A DNA stretch of 42,147 nt from a virus, in IMG/VR virus record IMGVR_UViG_3300007512_001568, positions 1-42,147 of that record. One strand, given 5' to 3'. The notes under the pieces are model-generated. The model had not been told where the DNA came from, searched no databases, and was given only the letters and a program-made list of their open reading frames with translations. The position numbers and the translations under genes were made by a program. Below, in pieces: positions 19,750 through 27,812 of this stretch. Each line of letters starts with the position of its first letter. Position 1 is the stretch's first letter.

Positions 19750-19887
19750 TTATCGTCCTTGTCCTCTGTATGCTTTGACATAGTTCTTACTATTTTTATT
19801 CCAAGAGTGTTTGTTTTTGGCGTGTTTGCCCTTGCTCTTTTTCTTGTCGTTGAGCGAAACTTTGCCGCTAGTTGCTTTTTTTGCCAT
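19750..19887 (-). CDS. Basic small phage protein with YRGQGR tail (45 aa)
   Basis: MAKKATSGKVSLNDKKKSKG and a C-terminus SKNYVKAYRGQGR. A closing KxYRGQGR motif is recurrent in short basic proteins of large phages, which supports the gene in spite of its size. Function unknown; probably RNA or DNA binding. Confidence 0.65.
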   Translation of the reverse strand: MAKKATSGKVSLNDKKKSKGKHAKNKHSWNKNSKNYVKAYRGQGR

Positions 19888-20068
19888 TTTTATCTTTTAA
19901 TATAAACTCCAAAACATTAAGTCTGTCGTAAACCTCTTGTAGTTGGTCGCGGTAGTGTTGTTGCGTCCAACCATCGTTATACGAACTTGTTGCTTCGATT
20001 ATCCACTTGTCAATTTGGTCTTGTGCTGTCATGCGATTTTCAACTATGTGTCTATATTTTAAGCCCAT
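19868..20068 (-). CDS. Small helical hypothetical protein (66 aa)
   Basis: MGLKYRHIVENRMTAQDQID, helical with WTQQHYRDQLQEVYDRLNVL. It overlaps the next gene by 20 bp. No family recognised. Confidence 0.65.
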   Translation of the reverse strand: MGLKYRHIVENRMTAQDQIDKWIIEATSSYNDGWTQQHYRDQLQEVYDRLNVLEFILKDKNGKKSN

Positions 20069-20085
20069 AATTTATGCCGACTTTC

Positions 20086-20532
20086 CTAAATGTGCATCTT
20101 TTCTGCAACGCGAGAATGAGGGATGTTGTATGACGCGCCAGACATTGCTTCAAGTTCATCCCGCACATACTGGAGAATCCTAGCGAAAGTAATTAGGTCG
20201 TATTTCTTGGGTATAGTACCCTGCATCGAGTAGTTGTAATCCTCGCCATTCCAATTTGATTTGACTGGTAGAGTAACCTTTATCTCGGAGTCGCAATACT
20301 CGTAGCTTTGTTGAGAGAGTTTGTTTCCAGAACCATAGGTACGGGTTTTAAGCGCATCCTTGAAATAGACAGTTGCCGTGCCTTTCGACTGATTGTTTAT
20401 CCTGACCGAAACCGCATCATACGGAAAGTCTCTTGTTGGGCATCGTGAAAAAACTTGGTTGTCGTTAATGTTTGGGTTGCGATTTACTAAACCATTTTTT
20501 TCCCAAAACACTTGTGTTGTAATGTTATCCAT
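20086..20532 (-). CDS. Hypothetical protein (148 aa)
   Basis: MDNITTQVFWEKNGLVNRNP, beta-rich middle with VRINNQSKGTATVYFKD, and a helical C-terminus. It heads the 20.5-18.6 kb transcript. The ATG at 20532 is six bases after the -10; a longer frame from 20580 would start inside the promoter and upstream gene and is rejected. The mRNA should be leaderless. Function unknown. Confidence 0.7.
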   Translation of the reverse strand: MDNITTQVFWEKNGLVNRNPNINDNQVFSRCPTRDFPYDAVSVRINNQSKGTATVYFKDALKTRTYGSGNKLSQQSYEYCDSEIKVTLPVKSNWNGEDYNYSMQGTIPKKYDLITFARILQYVRDELEAMSGASYNIPHSRVAEKMHI

Positions 20533-20538
20533 GTTTTT

Positions 20539-20567
20539 ATGATACCATATACTGAGGCTAATGTCAA
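20539..20567 (-). promoter_or_regulatory. Leaderless sigma70 promoter overlapping a stop codon
   Basis: Minus strand TTGACA (20562-20567), 17 bp, TATCAT (20539-20544), ATG six bases downstream. The TGA of the upstream gene (20564-20566) lies in the -35. Confidence 0.85.
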
Positions 20568-20782
20568 GAACCTTCTTCAAAAAGTTCGCGTTCTTCCTCT
20601 GTTAAATATATTGCTGTTTTCCCTAAATACATTCTGCCTAAATGCGTGTTCATTTCCATTCCTGTTACTTTATAGTCATCTTCATCTTTACCTATCTCTC
20701 CGCACCAAATACTCCAACTCATACGCCAACTTGTGTAAGCTACAAGACTGTCTGTTAAGTAGTAAAATAAATGTTTAGTCAA
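20564..20782 (-). CDS. Hypothetical protein (72 aa)
   Basis: Contains YYLTDSLVAYTSWRMSWSIW and an acidic C-terminus (LTEEERELFEEGS). The start is uncertain: a TTG at 20782 follows the previous stop by six bases, and the first in-frame ATG would remove 20 residues. Its stop is embedded in the next promoter. Function unknown. Confidence 0.55.
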   Translation of the reverse strand: MTKHLFYYLTDSLVAYTSWRMSWSIWCGEIGKDEDDYKVTGMEMNTHLGRMYLGKTAIYLTEEERELFEEGS

Positions 20783-20788
20783 AACATT

Positions 20789-21076
20789 TTAAAACTTTTT
20801 TAAAAATGGAGTGAATCGGAGTGAGATGTAACTTACATCACTTTGTTCTTTTGTTTCTTCGTAATTTGAGTTGAATAGTTCTCCATCTAAAAGAAGTGAG
20901 TTTGCTTCGATGGTAACAAAATCAATTTCAAAAGTGTATTCGGTTTCTCTTTTTGACTTTATCGTCAGTCTATGTGTATTTGAGCCAGAGAAATGTATAT
21001 TTACATCATTAAACACTCTTTTGCTTTTGACAACTCCTTCGTTGTCTGACTCAAGTATTTTAATTTTGCCCTGCAT
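20789..21076 (-). CDS. Hypothetical protein (95 aa)
   Basis: MQGKIKILESDNEGVVKSKR, beta-strand-rich with alternating hydrophobic residues (RLTIKSKRETEYTFEIDF). It overlaps the preceding gene by 17 bp. No family is recognised. Confidence 0.6.
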   Translation of the reverse strand: MQGKIKILESDNEGVVKSKRVFNDVNIHFSGSNTHRLTIKSKRETEYTFEIDFVTIEANSLLLDGELFNSNYEETKEQSDVSYISLRFTPFLKKF

Positions 21077-21233
21077 CAAAGATCGTTCGGATATGTTGTA
21101 AGTCGATGATAACCTCGTTTAACGAGTATTCGGCATCTCCTTTTGCTTCGCCAAGGAGGAATGACAAGTCCAGACTTTCGATACTGTCAATCACTTCTTC
21201 CAATGTATTTACTGCTGTTTGTTGACTATCCAT
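21060..21233 (-). CDS. Small acidic helical protein (57 aa)
   Basis: MDSQQTAVNTLEEVIDSIES with a second helix (EYSLNEVIIDLQHIRTIFD). It overlaps both neighbours (8 bp and 17 bp), the arrangement typical of this transcript. Function unknown. Confidence 0.6.
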   Translation of the reverse strand: MDSQQTAVNTLEEVIDSIESLDLSFLLGEAKGDAEYSLNEVIIDLQHIRTIFDAGQN

Positions 21234-21507
21234 GATTTGTTATATTTTTTTTAATAATTGTTTCTAATGCTTTGAATTTATATTTTGGTAAATATCCTAC
21301 TTGTAATTTTGTTTCTTCTTGTATAGCTTCATCTTCGTAATCAAGAAAACCTTCTTCTGCAAGATACTCAATCATATTGTCAACCTCTTTCATCTCTGGT
21401 ATCTTTTTAGAATGAATGGTAATTTTAATTTCTCTAGGTTGATACTGCTTTTGGACAATTATATTGCAGTCCTTTAGCCCTATGCCCGTGTAGTTATCTT
21501 GCATCAT
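21226..21507 (-). CDS. Hypothetical protein (93 aa)
   Basis: MMQDNYTGIGLKDCNIIVQK, then a basic strand (PREIKITIHSKKIPE) and an acidic helical part with EYLAEEGFLDYEDE. ATGA overlap with the helix-hairpin-helix gene. No family recognised. Confidence 0.6.
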   Translation of the reverse strand: MMQDNYTGIGLKDCNIIVQKQYQPREIKITIHSKKIPEMKEVDNMIEYLAEEGFLDYEDEAIQEETKLQVGYLPKYKFKALETIIKKNITNHG

Positions 21508-22148
21508 TTTTCCAAGCAGTATGACCAGTAGCGTGAGTTACGCTTGTTCTGGTTCTTATCCCAATAGATACACCGTGCAATATAAGACGGTACTCGCTTC
21601 GCTTCGCATTGCTTGAGCCAATCGGCTTCAATGCTCTTGTAGTGCTTCGCGTCCTTTGTTTGGTCAAGGCCGTAGAACTGAAATAAATGAGTATCCATGC
21701 AAGTAACTTCTGCCTCGTTTGGGAATGCCATCTCCAAGCCAAAGCTAGTCTTTGCATTTCCTAAACCAAGAATCTTTTTAACAAGATGGTCGCGCCATTC
21801 AGTCCAAGTCCTCTGGCTGCGATTCAGAAAGTCATCAACATTGCCCCAAAACTTTTCTTTGAAGTCCATGATAAAGCGAGTTCTTTGGTTCTGAAAACCA
21901 ACTCTCGATTTCTCGATCTTCTGAAACAGTTTACCTTTATCATTCTCCCAACGCTTGAAGTTTTTTATAGCTTGGTATCCTCTTACATTATTCTTCCATG
22001 TCGTATGGACACTCATGTAGGCAAATAACCAACGCTGATAGTGTTCGTCCTCTGTCTTTGGTGCAACGCTTTGCCAGTATTCCATATAGCGGCAAACATC
22101 CTCTGGCTTGATTGAGTCAAAAAACTCTTTTCCTTTTGTAGTAAGCAT
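21504..22148 (-). CDS. HhH-GPD-like protein, possible DNA glycosylase
   Basis: 214 residues, largely helical. KKILGLGNAKTSFGLEMAF (about 124-142) looks like the helix-hairpin-helix of the HhH-GPD superfamily (GxGxxK, Lys133), followed by VTCMDTHLFQFYG where Asp152 in MDTH sits like the catalytic Asp of EndoIII/Ogg-type glycosylases. If right, the enzyme would excise damaged or modified bases, which could matter for phage DNA repair or base modification. Identity is low elsewhere, so a mere fold relative is possible. Promoter 11 bases upstream. Confidence 0.5.
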   Translation of the reverse strand: MLTTKGKEFFDSIKPEDVCRYMEYWQSVAPKTEDEHYQRWLFAYMSVHTTWKNNVRGYQAIKNFKRWENDKGKLFQKIEKSRVGFQNQRTRFIMDFKEKFWGNVDDFLNRSQRTWTEWRDHLVKKILGLGNAKTSFGLEMAFPNEAEVTCMDTHLFQFYGLDQTKDAKHYKSIEADWLKQCEAKRVPSYIARCIYWDKNQNKRNSRYWSYCLEK

Positions 22149-22159
22149 ATCCTTTTACC

Positions 22160-22188
22160 AATATACATCATACTTGCCTAATTGTCAA
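22160..22188 (-). promoter_or_regulatory. Sigma70 promoter of the HhH-GPD-like gene
   Basis: Minus strand TTGACA (22183-22188), 17 bp, TATATT (22160-22165), ATG 11 bases downstream. The TGA at 22185-22187 is the stop of the lipoprotein gene. Confidence 0.85.
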
Positions 22189-22349
22189 GCATAATCTTTG
22201 GCTTTGTCATACTCCCAACCTCCATCAATCTGTTCCTCTGATTTCCACTCGTAGTGTTTTGGTTGTTCCCATTTTACCGTATTGCAACCGCACGACAAAA
22301 CTAGAATAGATGCTGCGAGTTTTATTTTTAAATTTTTAAATAAATTCAT
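22185..22349 (-). CDS. Small lipoprotein (54 aa)
   Basis: MNLFKNLKIKLAASILVLSC: basic start, hydrophobic core and a likely lipobox ending at Cys20, followed by another Cys and a Trp/Glu-rich 33-residue tail. It overlaps the gene before by ATGA. It is the second of two small lipoproteins in this region. Its role is unknown; superinfection exclusion or lysis are options. Confidence 0.65.
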   Translation of the reverse strand: MNLFKNLKIKLAASILVLSCGCNTVKWEQPKHYEWKSEEQIDGGWEYDKAKDYA

Positions 22350-22642
22350 TCTTTTAAAGCGCAACCAATATGTTCTTGAGGAGAAAAAAGATGTTCGTAA
22401 TCAGTTTCAAATGTTGATTTGCCACAATGCTTGCAAACCCAACCCTCTTTCATTTTATGCTCGTACGCTTCATCCTCTGCTTTATTCAAAGCATTAACAA
22501 TTATATTAGCTAGATGATTGCTTCTGGCTCTTTCTTCTTTGCCGTAGCCTTCGCCAATAAAAATATCGGGGTCAGAATCTTTGACATTTGAAGTTACCCA
22601 AATCTCGTTGCCCTGTTTTCTTTTTTCGATTGACCATTTCAT
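22346..22642 (-). CDS. Hypothetical protein with zinc-binding motif (98 aa)
   Basis: MKWSIEKRKQGNEIWVTSNV, a helical middle (NHLANIIVNALNKAEDEAYE), then WVCKHCGKSTFET and later HIGCALKE. CxxC plus HxxC could bind zinc. The order 'domain of ~70 residues plus zinc knuckle' is common in phage small proteins; function unknown. Confidence 0.65.
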   Translation of the reverse strand: MKWSIEKRKQGNEIWVTSNVKDSDPDIFIGEGYGKEERARSNHLANIIVNALNKAEDEAYEHKMKEGWVCKHCGKSTFETDYEHLFSPQEHIGCALKE

Positions 22643-22659
22643 TTTTTTTTATTCTACAA

Positions 22660-22836
22660 TTAAAGACTTGCGGCGTACATTAGTAAGACTGTTACTCCCA
22701 CTATAACAACACCACACATAACCATAGCGACTGCATCTTTCCATGTCGGCTCACAACCTTTCAGACCATACTTTTGTAATCTTGCAAGCATTTCATGTGT
22801 TGTCATTAACTCGTCTTTTTTCTTTTTTTTAAACAT
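22660..22836 (-). CDS. Single-pass membrane protein (58 aa)
   Basis: MFKKKKKDELMTTHEMLARL, then a C-terminal transmembrane helix (AVAMVMCGVVIVGVTVLLMY). Lys-rich N-terminus should stay in the cytosol. It fits tightly between two genes. Function unknown. Confidence 0.65.
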   Translation of the reverse strand: MFKKKKKDELMTTHEMLARLQKYGLKGCEPTWKDAVAMVMCGVVIVGVTVLLMYAASL

Positions 22837-22845
22837 TTTTAAAAA

Positions 22846-23190
22846 TCACACTTCACACTCCCAGCGGGGATTATACTTCTCTTGCAGCCTTATCCATGCT
22901 TCGGTGTAGACCTTTTTCCATTTGCTACGCATCTCATCTGTCCAAGCGTTATCTGCTTCTGGTCGCCAATCAAATTGTGGTCTGTCATCAATGACCGTAG
23001 GAAACTTTGGATGGACAATCCTTTGTGCGCGACTTGGAGAGCATTTAATATGCTTGTCGTAAATTAGCCAACGGTGTATTCCGCTTTCGTCTAATTCACC
23101 TGTCTCTATTCCCAAATAGACTTGAGAATCCCATTGGCCTTTTATCGGCTTGCCGCAAACTTGACAGTCTGTTTTAACAAAATCAGTCAT
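22846..23190 (-). CDS. Hypothetical protein (114 aa) with zinc ribbon start
   Basis: MTDFVKTDCQVCGKPIKGQW supplies CxxC near the N-terminus; HIKCSPSRAQ and WECEV may give further ligands. The rest is Trp-rich (RPQFDWRPEADNAWTDEMRS). It overlaps the preceding gene by 8 bp. No family is recognised. Confidence 0.65.
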   Translation of the reverse strand: MTDFVKTDCQVCGKPIKGQWDSQVYLGIETGELDESGIHRWLIYDKHIKCSPSRAQRIVHPKFPTVIDDRPQFDWRPEADNAWTDEMRSKWKKVYTEAWIRLQEKYNPRWECEV

Positions 23191-23503
23191 CTAACCTATG
23201 TATAAATATCGGCGTGAAGTCTCCAACATAAGCACCAACTACATTAAACTCCATATATTCATGTGCTTCCTCTTTTGTCATGCCATCATATCCCTCTGGT
23301 TGGCCGTTCATTAAAATCTCCATGCACTTATCGTAATCATAAACTACGGTACAGTTTGCATCGTAACCTATAATCGCCGCATCAAACCCATCAGCAAAAA
23401 CCGCATCGGGATTTATGTCCGATATAATATCGGTGCAAGTATAGTGCTGAATCTCTTTGTTCTTTGGTTTGATTGGATTAAAAATATCTTCGTTGATTGC
23501 CAT
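23183..23503 (-). CDS. Conserved phage protein (NVxGAYxGxxTPIF type)
   Basis: 106 residues: MAINEDIFNPI..., then VFADGFDAAIIGYDANC, VVYDYDKCMEILMNG, EEAHEYMEFNVVGAYVGDFT and PIF. I recognise this order of motifs from short proteins found in many large phages; their function is not established. I use the ATG at 23503. An ATG at 23566 that overlaps the preceding gene would add 21 residues and cannot be excluded. Confidence 0.7.
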   Translation of the reverse strand: MAINEDIFNPIKPKNKEIQHYTCTDIISDINPDAVFADGFDAAIIGYDANCTVVYDYDKCMEILMNGQPEGYDGMTKEEAHEYMEFNVVGAYVGDFTPIFIHRLDD

Positions 23504-23552
23504 TATAGTTCTTCTGGTTGGATAACGGTTTACTACAAGTCCATTTAATGCC

Positions 23553-23765
23553 TTAACCAATGTCATTGAACTTTGCTACGACTTCGCCTTGTCTTTGCGT
23601 AGACAACCTCTGTATTTCATCTAGGCTCTCCTTAACATTCTGATGACTCCATCGGGTAACTATCGTTGAATTGTTTCCCATAGGCTCGATACTAACTACC
23701 GTATCTAGGTTGAATAGAATCTCTTGATTCATTCCTGCTGTATGCAACTTTACAAAGTGTGCCAT
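23553..23765 (-). CDS. Small FlbD-like protein (70 aa)
   Basis: MAHFVKLHTAGMNQEILFNL, DTVVSIEPMGNNSTIVTRWS and VKESLDEIQRL resemble the small beta-rich FlbD-like family (VKxH...G..IxxN...I..I......T.I.......V.ES..EI), common in bacteria and phages. Role here unknown. First gene after the rIIB terminator. Confidence 0.55.
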   Translation of the reverse strand: MAHFVKLHTAGMNQEILFNLDTVVSIEPMGNNSTIVTRWSHQNVKESLDEIQRLSTQRQGEVVAKFNDIG

Positions 23766-23774
23766 TTTTAAATT

Positions 23775-23811
23775 TAAAAATAAATGCGGGGAAGCAAAAG
23801 CCTCCCCGCAT
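23775..23811 (-). terminator. Rho-independent terminator after rIIB
   Basis: Minus strand: ATGCGGGGA pairs with TCCCCGCAT around a ten-base loop, then TTTATTTTT. It follows the rIIB-like gene stop by about 12 bases. Confidence 0.9.
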
Positions 23812-23823
23812 AGGATACGATTA

Positions 23824-24708
23824 CTACTTACTGAACCGACCTAGAGTATCCCTTTTGGGAAGTTTCTTGGCCATCTTGGGAACACTCGCTCCCAAAGTCT
23901 CTTTCGCAGCATTGAACCCTGCTTCATATCCAGCATCGTAACCAGAATCTTCATCTTCCTCCCAATCTTCCTCACAATCGTAATCACCATAGTCATCACA
24001 AAGAGGTTCTTCCAGCTTGCGTTCAAACAAGGACACAACCTTGTATTTGCAAGTGCGTAGTTTCTGACAGTTGCAGTCAAATGGAACCGAAACAACATCG
24101 GCGGGGTCAATCTCAACAACCATCAAGTTGCCTCCATTGCCGAAACTGCGAGCATACTCAAGGCTACCCGCATGGAAACCGTGAGAGCAACCAATGTCAG
24201 CATCGTCGCAGACATAGTTTCGAGTCATCTCTAAAGTCTCACCAACATTGTTGTTGAACGAACCACTATGCCAATCGGTGAAGTCACTCTTTACTCCTTT
24301 ATAGGCAAGGAAGTTGCCGTCAGGAGTTAGTGGCATGGCTTTATGCTCAAGAAATGAGTAGAGTTCCTGAGTTGCGCGACGAGATGGGTTACTCATCAAC
24401 TTGTCAAGAAATTTGACAAGTGGCTTGTAAGGCAAACCTTGACGCATGAAGTCTAGGATTCTGCCCACAACATGACCATGCACTTCTTCGTTCTTGTATT
24501 TTACAAGACCTTCAGTTACGGAGATATTCCCGTCAACATAGTCCTCAACTGCTTTGCTGGTATCAAAGAGTTGCTCCAGTTTCTCGGCGTCCTCGTTATT
24601 GAGTGCCTCGGTTGCTTGATGGAAAGCAGGGTTTGTCTTGTCCATCGTGTATGCCTTGCCGTTTACTACTACGGTCAAGGAGTTATCAGTCAGTATATAT
24701 GGTATCAT
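23824..24708 (-). CDS. rIIB: rIIB-like protein
   Basis: 294 residues. The C-terminal two thirds show the rIIB-like pattern: PLVKFLDKLMSNPSRRATQE, LYSFLEHKAMPLTPDGNFLA, DWHSGSF..N.VGETLEM, CSHGFHAGS and VVEIDPADVVSVPFDCN. T4 rIIB works with rIIA at the membrane and lets the phage grow in hosts with the lambda rex exclusion system; the biochemical role is still unclear. The acidic end (EEDWEEDEDSG) is unusual. Own promoter with a normal leader of about 17 nt and an AGAAGG ribosome site. Confidence 0.85.
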   Translation of the reverse strand: MIPYILTDNSLTVVVNGKAYTMDKTNPAFHQATEALNNEDAEKLEQLFDTSKAVEDYVDGNISVTEGLVKYKNEEVHGHVVGRILDFMRQGLPYKPLVKFLDKLMSNPSRRATQELYSFLEHKAMPLTPDGNFLAYKGVKSDFTDWHSGSFNNNVGETLEMTRNYVCDDADIGCSHGFHAGSLEYARSFGNGGNLMVVEIDPADVVSVPFDCNCQKLRTCKYKVVSLFERKLEEPLCDDYGDYDCEEDWEEDEDSGYDAGYEAGFNAAKETLGASVPKMAKKLPKRDTLGRFSK

Positions 24709-24731
24709 AATAATTTTAACCTTCTTTTGTT

Positions 24732-24760
24732 ATCCTACCTTAAACTTACTTGGTTGTCAA
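24732..24760 (-). promoter_or_regulatory. Sigma70 promoter of rIIB
   Basis: Minus strand TTGACA (24755-24760), 17 bp, TAGGAT (24732-24737). It lies in the last codons of rIIA. Start codon 23 bases from the -10. Confidence 0.85.
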
Positions 24761-27046
24761 GTTCCAAGTTGAATCAATTACATTTGTATAATTTATACAG
24801 TCGTGCATCCAAGCAGGGTCAGTCTCTCTCCAGCTATTAAAGTTGCAATCGTCCAAATGTCTAATCATCGGATACTTATCATTGCATTTAATTACAAGGC
24901 AAGCCCACTCTTTGTATAACTCGTCCTTAATGTTTTGAGTGTCGAGTCCTGCTTTTTCAATCCAAGAATCAAGTGAGTCCCGAACTTTATTCAAATCGGC
25001 TTCATCTTTCTTGTGTCCTTTTTCCTCAAAAAACTCAAACAACTTGTAAAGATCAGAATTTTCGTTCAAGCCAAATGTTTTCCAGTTATGCTTTTCAATT
25101 TCTGCCAAGAAGCATCCCCAATGCCTATCTATATCATTGATACTGTTGTTTGATGAAACAAAACTACCACTTCTTCTGTATTCTCCGCGCAATATAGAGT
25201 CGATAAACATCGCTTCAATCAATTTGCGGTGCAAGTCGCTGCCAAATTTTTGCTTCACTTCGTTAATTACCCAATCTTCAAGAGAAGTCCAATTCTTTGA
25301 CTCTTTTATGCTGTATGCCCTTTTCGGCTTAAAAGCGTACACCTTTGGTATAGATACCCCAAGTTGATTACAAGCGGCAACTACATTTTTCGCATAGACA
25401 ACAGGATGAGTCTCCATGCCTCTATTCTGGACAAGGAACCTATCAATCTTTACATATACTCCCTTCTTGATTGATTTAAGGTCTACTGATGCTTCATCAA
25501 AGTGCTGACTTTTTAGTGAGTCCCAATTACTACCCGATTTTGCGTTGTCTATATTGTAAATAAACTCTTTGGTAGTATGCTTGCTTGACTTCACTCCTGT
25601 GCCGCCGCTACTGCTTGATTCATAAATGTCAGACAGTTTTACTTTTGGCAGGGAATTGAGCTTGGTGAAGTTCTTCTTTCCAGCTTTGGAATAGAAATCC
25701 TTCTCGGCTTGCTTGTTTTTAAACGATAATAAAAATGCTCGTTTGTAAAGTGTTTGACTTTCTGGTCTGGAATCGTACTCCTTAACAAGAGGGTGAATGC
25801 GATTTGCTAGACCATTTGCGTCATCGACATAATCACGATCATCAATAATGAGAATATGGTCGTCGTTACATAATACATTATGAGCCTCATCCATTGAGAC
25901 GCGCTTTTTCTTTGACCATTTATCTGGCTTGCCAAAAGTCTTAACAATAGCTAAACTCTTATCGGCAAACCCAAAGTGATTGTCTTGTATTTTTTGGCCT
26001 TTCCAATAAAGCGTTTTATTCTCAAGAACGCTATTTAGGCGGGAACCTAGTCCTCCATGACTAAATAGTTTCCCATAAACCATCTTCGCTTCCCAAAGGT
26101 TCTTGGCATCTGCCAAATCTTCGCTAACTTTTTTGGGGATTTCTTTGATAATAGACTTTAGTTTGCTAATGATAACCTTCTTGGTTTCATCGGTATATTG
26201 CAATGCCTCTCGGCTTGCCGAAATATCCAAGTCTCCTATCTTGAAGTATATGCACAAAGATACATCATTAAGAAGTGAGTATTGACTTGTATTATACTGT
26301 ATGTCTAAAGCACTCGTACTTAATGGGTAGGCTATGTTACCCATAACTGCAACTGAATCACCATTTTGTCGAATAGTCCAATCATCTGAGTGCATTAGAG
26401 ATTTGGATTCTTCTCCATAGAAGTTGCTCTGGTCTGCTCCCTCGATTTCTGGTCTGACCTCAAAATGAGTGAATAAAGATAATGCTTTATCTCTAAAAGC
26501 CTCAAAGTCTCCCTCTTTTGCTGGTATGACAATCTCAATGCCGTCTTTCTCTTTCGACTTTTCTGATGTTAGCTTGGAGATTTGACCAATTTGAGTGTCA
26601 TCAATAAATGCGTTGTAGGAGGTCTTTTTCCCACTAACGAATGAGTTGATAACGAAATTATCCCCATAAGCGAAAGCACTCTTGCTGCCCAGACCTAATT
26701 GTCCAATTTGTTCGTTTGTCCCGCGCTTGGTGCTTTCACCGTACATGGCATAGACTTGACCAATTTGTTTCTCTGTCAAACCTCTGCCATAATCTCGTAC
26801 CTTGAAGTATGGGGAAAGTTGATTTGGTAGTGTAACCTTGATTGGCTCATCAAGTCTGCCTACCTCTGTATGGGCATCAACCGCATTAGTAGAGTATTCA
26901 CGAATAATCGCAAGCACTTTATCTGAGTATAGCTGATTGCGTAATACATTGAAGATGTGAGCAAGTCCTTCTTTCTTGATACCGAAAGAGTAAGATTTAA
27001 AATCCTCGGATTGCTTGACCGTGTTTTGTTTTGCCTTCGTAATCAT
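24746..27046 (-). CDS. rIIA: rIIA-like GHKL-ATPase-domain protein
   Basis: 766 residues, similar in size to T4 rIIA (725). The N-terminal GHKL ATPase domain has REYSTNAVDAH (N box), VRDYGRGLT (G1), and QLGLGSKSAFAY (G2), as in Hsp90/MutL/histidine-kinase folds. The rest is helical and charged. It sits directly before rIIB in the order found in T4-like phages. The promoter lies 11 bases before the ATG, leaving a 3-5 nt leader. Confidence 0.9.
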   Translation of the reverse strand: MITKAKQNTVKQSEDFKSYSFGIKKEGLAHIFNVLRNQLYSDKVLAIIREYSTNAVDAHTEVGRLDEPIKVTLPNQLSPYFKVRDYGRGLTEKQIGQVYAMYGESTKRGTNEQIGQLGLGSKSAFAYGDNFVINSFVSGKKTSYNAFIDDTQIGQISKLTSEKSKEKDGIEIVIPAKEGDFEAFRDKALSLFTHFEVRPEIEGADQSNFYGEESKSLMHSDDWTIRQNGDSVAVMGNIAYPLSTSALDIQYNTSQYSLLNDVSLCIYFKIGDLDISASREALQYTDETKKVIISKLKSIIKEIPKKVSEDLADAKNLWEAKMVYGKLFSHGGLGSRLNSVLENKTLYWKGQKIQDNHFGFADKSLAIVKTFGKPDKWSKKKRVSMDEAHNVLCNDDHILIIDDRDYVDDANGLANRIHPLVKEYDSRPESQTLYKRAFLLSFKNKQAEKDFYSKAGKKNFTKLNSLPKVKLSDIYESSSSGGTGVKSSKHTTKEFIYNIDNAKSGSNWDSLKSQHFDEASVDLKSIKKGVYVKIDRFLVQNRGMETHPVVYAKNVVAACNQLGVSIPKVYAFKPKRAYSIKESKNWTSLEDWVINEVKQKFGSDLHRKLIEAMFIDSILRGEYRRSGSFVSSNNSINDIDRHWGCFLAEIEKHNWKTFGLNENSDLYKLFEFFEEKGHKKDEADLNKVRDSLDSWIEKAGLDTQNIKDELYKEWACLVIKCNDKYPMIRHLDDCNFNSWRETDPAWMHDCINYTNVIDSTWNLTTK

Positions 27047-27057
27047 AACCTGTCTAC

Positions 27058-27086
27058 ATACTACATTGTACTGACGGGAAAGTCAA
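27058..27086 (-). promoter_or_regulatory. Sigma70 promoter of rIIA
   Basis: Minus strand TTGACT (27081-27086), 17 bp, TAGTAT (27058-27063), ATG 11 bases downstream. Confidence 0.85.
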
Positions 27087-27095
27087 GCACTTTTT

Positions 27096-27275
27096 TTACG
27101 AAGCCTCAATTTTGAATTTTTCCTTATGTTCTTTGGTGATTTTTTTTACATACTTCTCCGCATCGGCTAGACCTTCATCGGAGTAAGGGAACGCGCCAAA
27201 AAGACGATTACCTTTTTCAGATAAAATCAAATAGACTCTATAGCTTTTGCTTCTAGTCTTTTTTATAGTTGCCAT
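27096..27275 (-). CDS. Small hypothetical protein (59 aa)
   Basis: MATIKKTRSKSYRVYLILSE, then KGNRLFGAFPYSDEGLADAE and a Lys-rich helix. The strand-strand-helix order and length recall small arm-type or AP2-like DNA-binding modules, but this is weak. It overlaps the gene before by 23 bp. Confidence 0.6.
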   Translation of the reverse strand: MATIKKTRSKSYRVYLILSEKGNRLFGAFPYSDEGLADAEKYVKKITKEHKEKFKIEAS

Positions 27276-27582
27276 CTACTCGCTTAAACTTTTTAAAAAT
27301 ACTATCAGCTAATAATCTATTTGTTTTTTCTTCTAATTTATCAATCTCTCTTTCCTCGTTTTCCAATCGTTTTAGGACGAACTGCATATCAAGATTTAAT
27401 TTATGATATTTTTCTTCTGTATTTTCTGGATGCCAGTCAGGATATTTTTCTGCTTCATCCATCTTTTTAATAACTACATTCATTTGTTCTTCCCAAAAAG
27501 CAAGACTTTCGTGAATCAAGTCGTGACTCTCATTTAGTTCTTCTCTGATTGTCTTTCGAGGCTTTTTGTTTTTTTTATTCAT
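27253..27582 (-). CDS. Coiled-coil hypothetical protein (109 aa)
   Basis: Basic start (MNKKNKKPRKTIREEL) and long charged helices (LNLDMQFVLKRLENEEREID, KLEEKTNRLL) with coiled-coil heptads. Soluble; function unknown. Coupled to neighbours by 8- and 23-bp overlaps. Confidence 0.65.
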   Translation of the reverse strand: MNKKNKKPRKTIREELNESHDLIHESLAFWEEQMNVVIKKMDEAEKYPDWHPENTEEKYHKLNLDMQFVLKRLENEEREIDKLEEKTNRLLADSIFKKFKRVDGNYKKD

Positions 27583-27790
27583 TTAAAAGTTTTTTTAAAA
27601 CCCTGAGATGGAAAAGCACAAATGACTCTCCGATTGCTTTTTCACCTTGAGCTTTGCTAATCCAGTAATCTTTTAGGTACTCATCCTGAGTTTCGGCTCC
27701 TTCGATTATCTGGTCAAGCAAATTATTTGCATTTTTTAGTTTCGCATCTATTTTTTCTAATTCGATGTTATCCATATAAAAGTTATTCAT
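27575..27790 (-). CDS. Small helical hypothetical protein (71 aa)
   Basis: MNNFYMDNIELEKIDAKLKN with helical heptads (NNLLDQIIEGAETQ). A second ATG at codon 6 is possible. Probably partner of the coiled-coil neighbour. Confidence 0.6.
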   Translation of the reverse strand: MNNFYMDNIELEKIDAKLKNANNLLDQIIEGAETQDEYLKDYWISKAQGEKAIGESFVLFHLRVLKKLLNE

Positions 27791-27812
27791 AATAAATTAC
27801 ACTACCCTCTAA

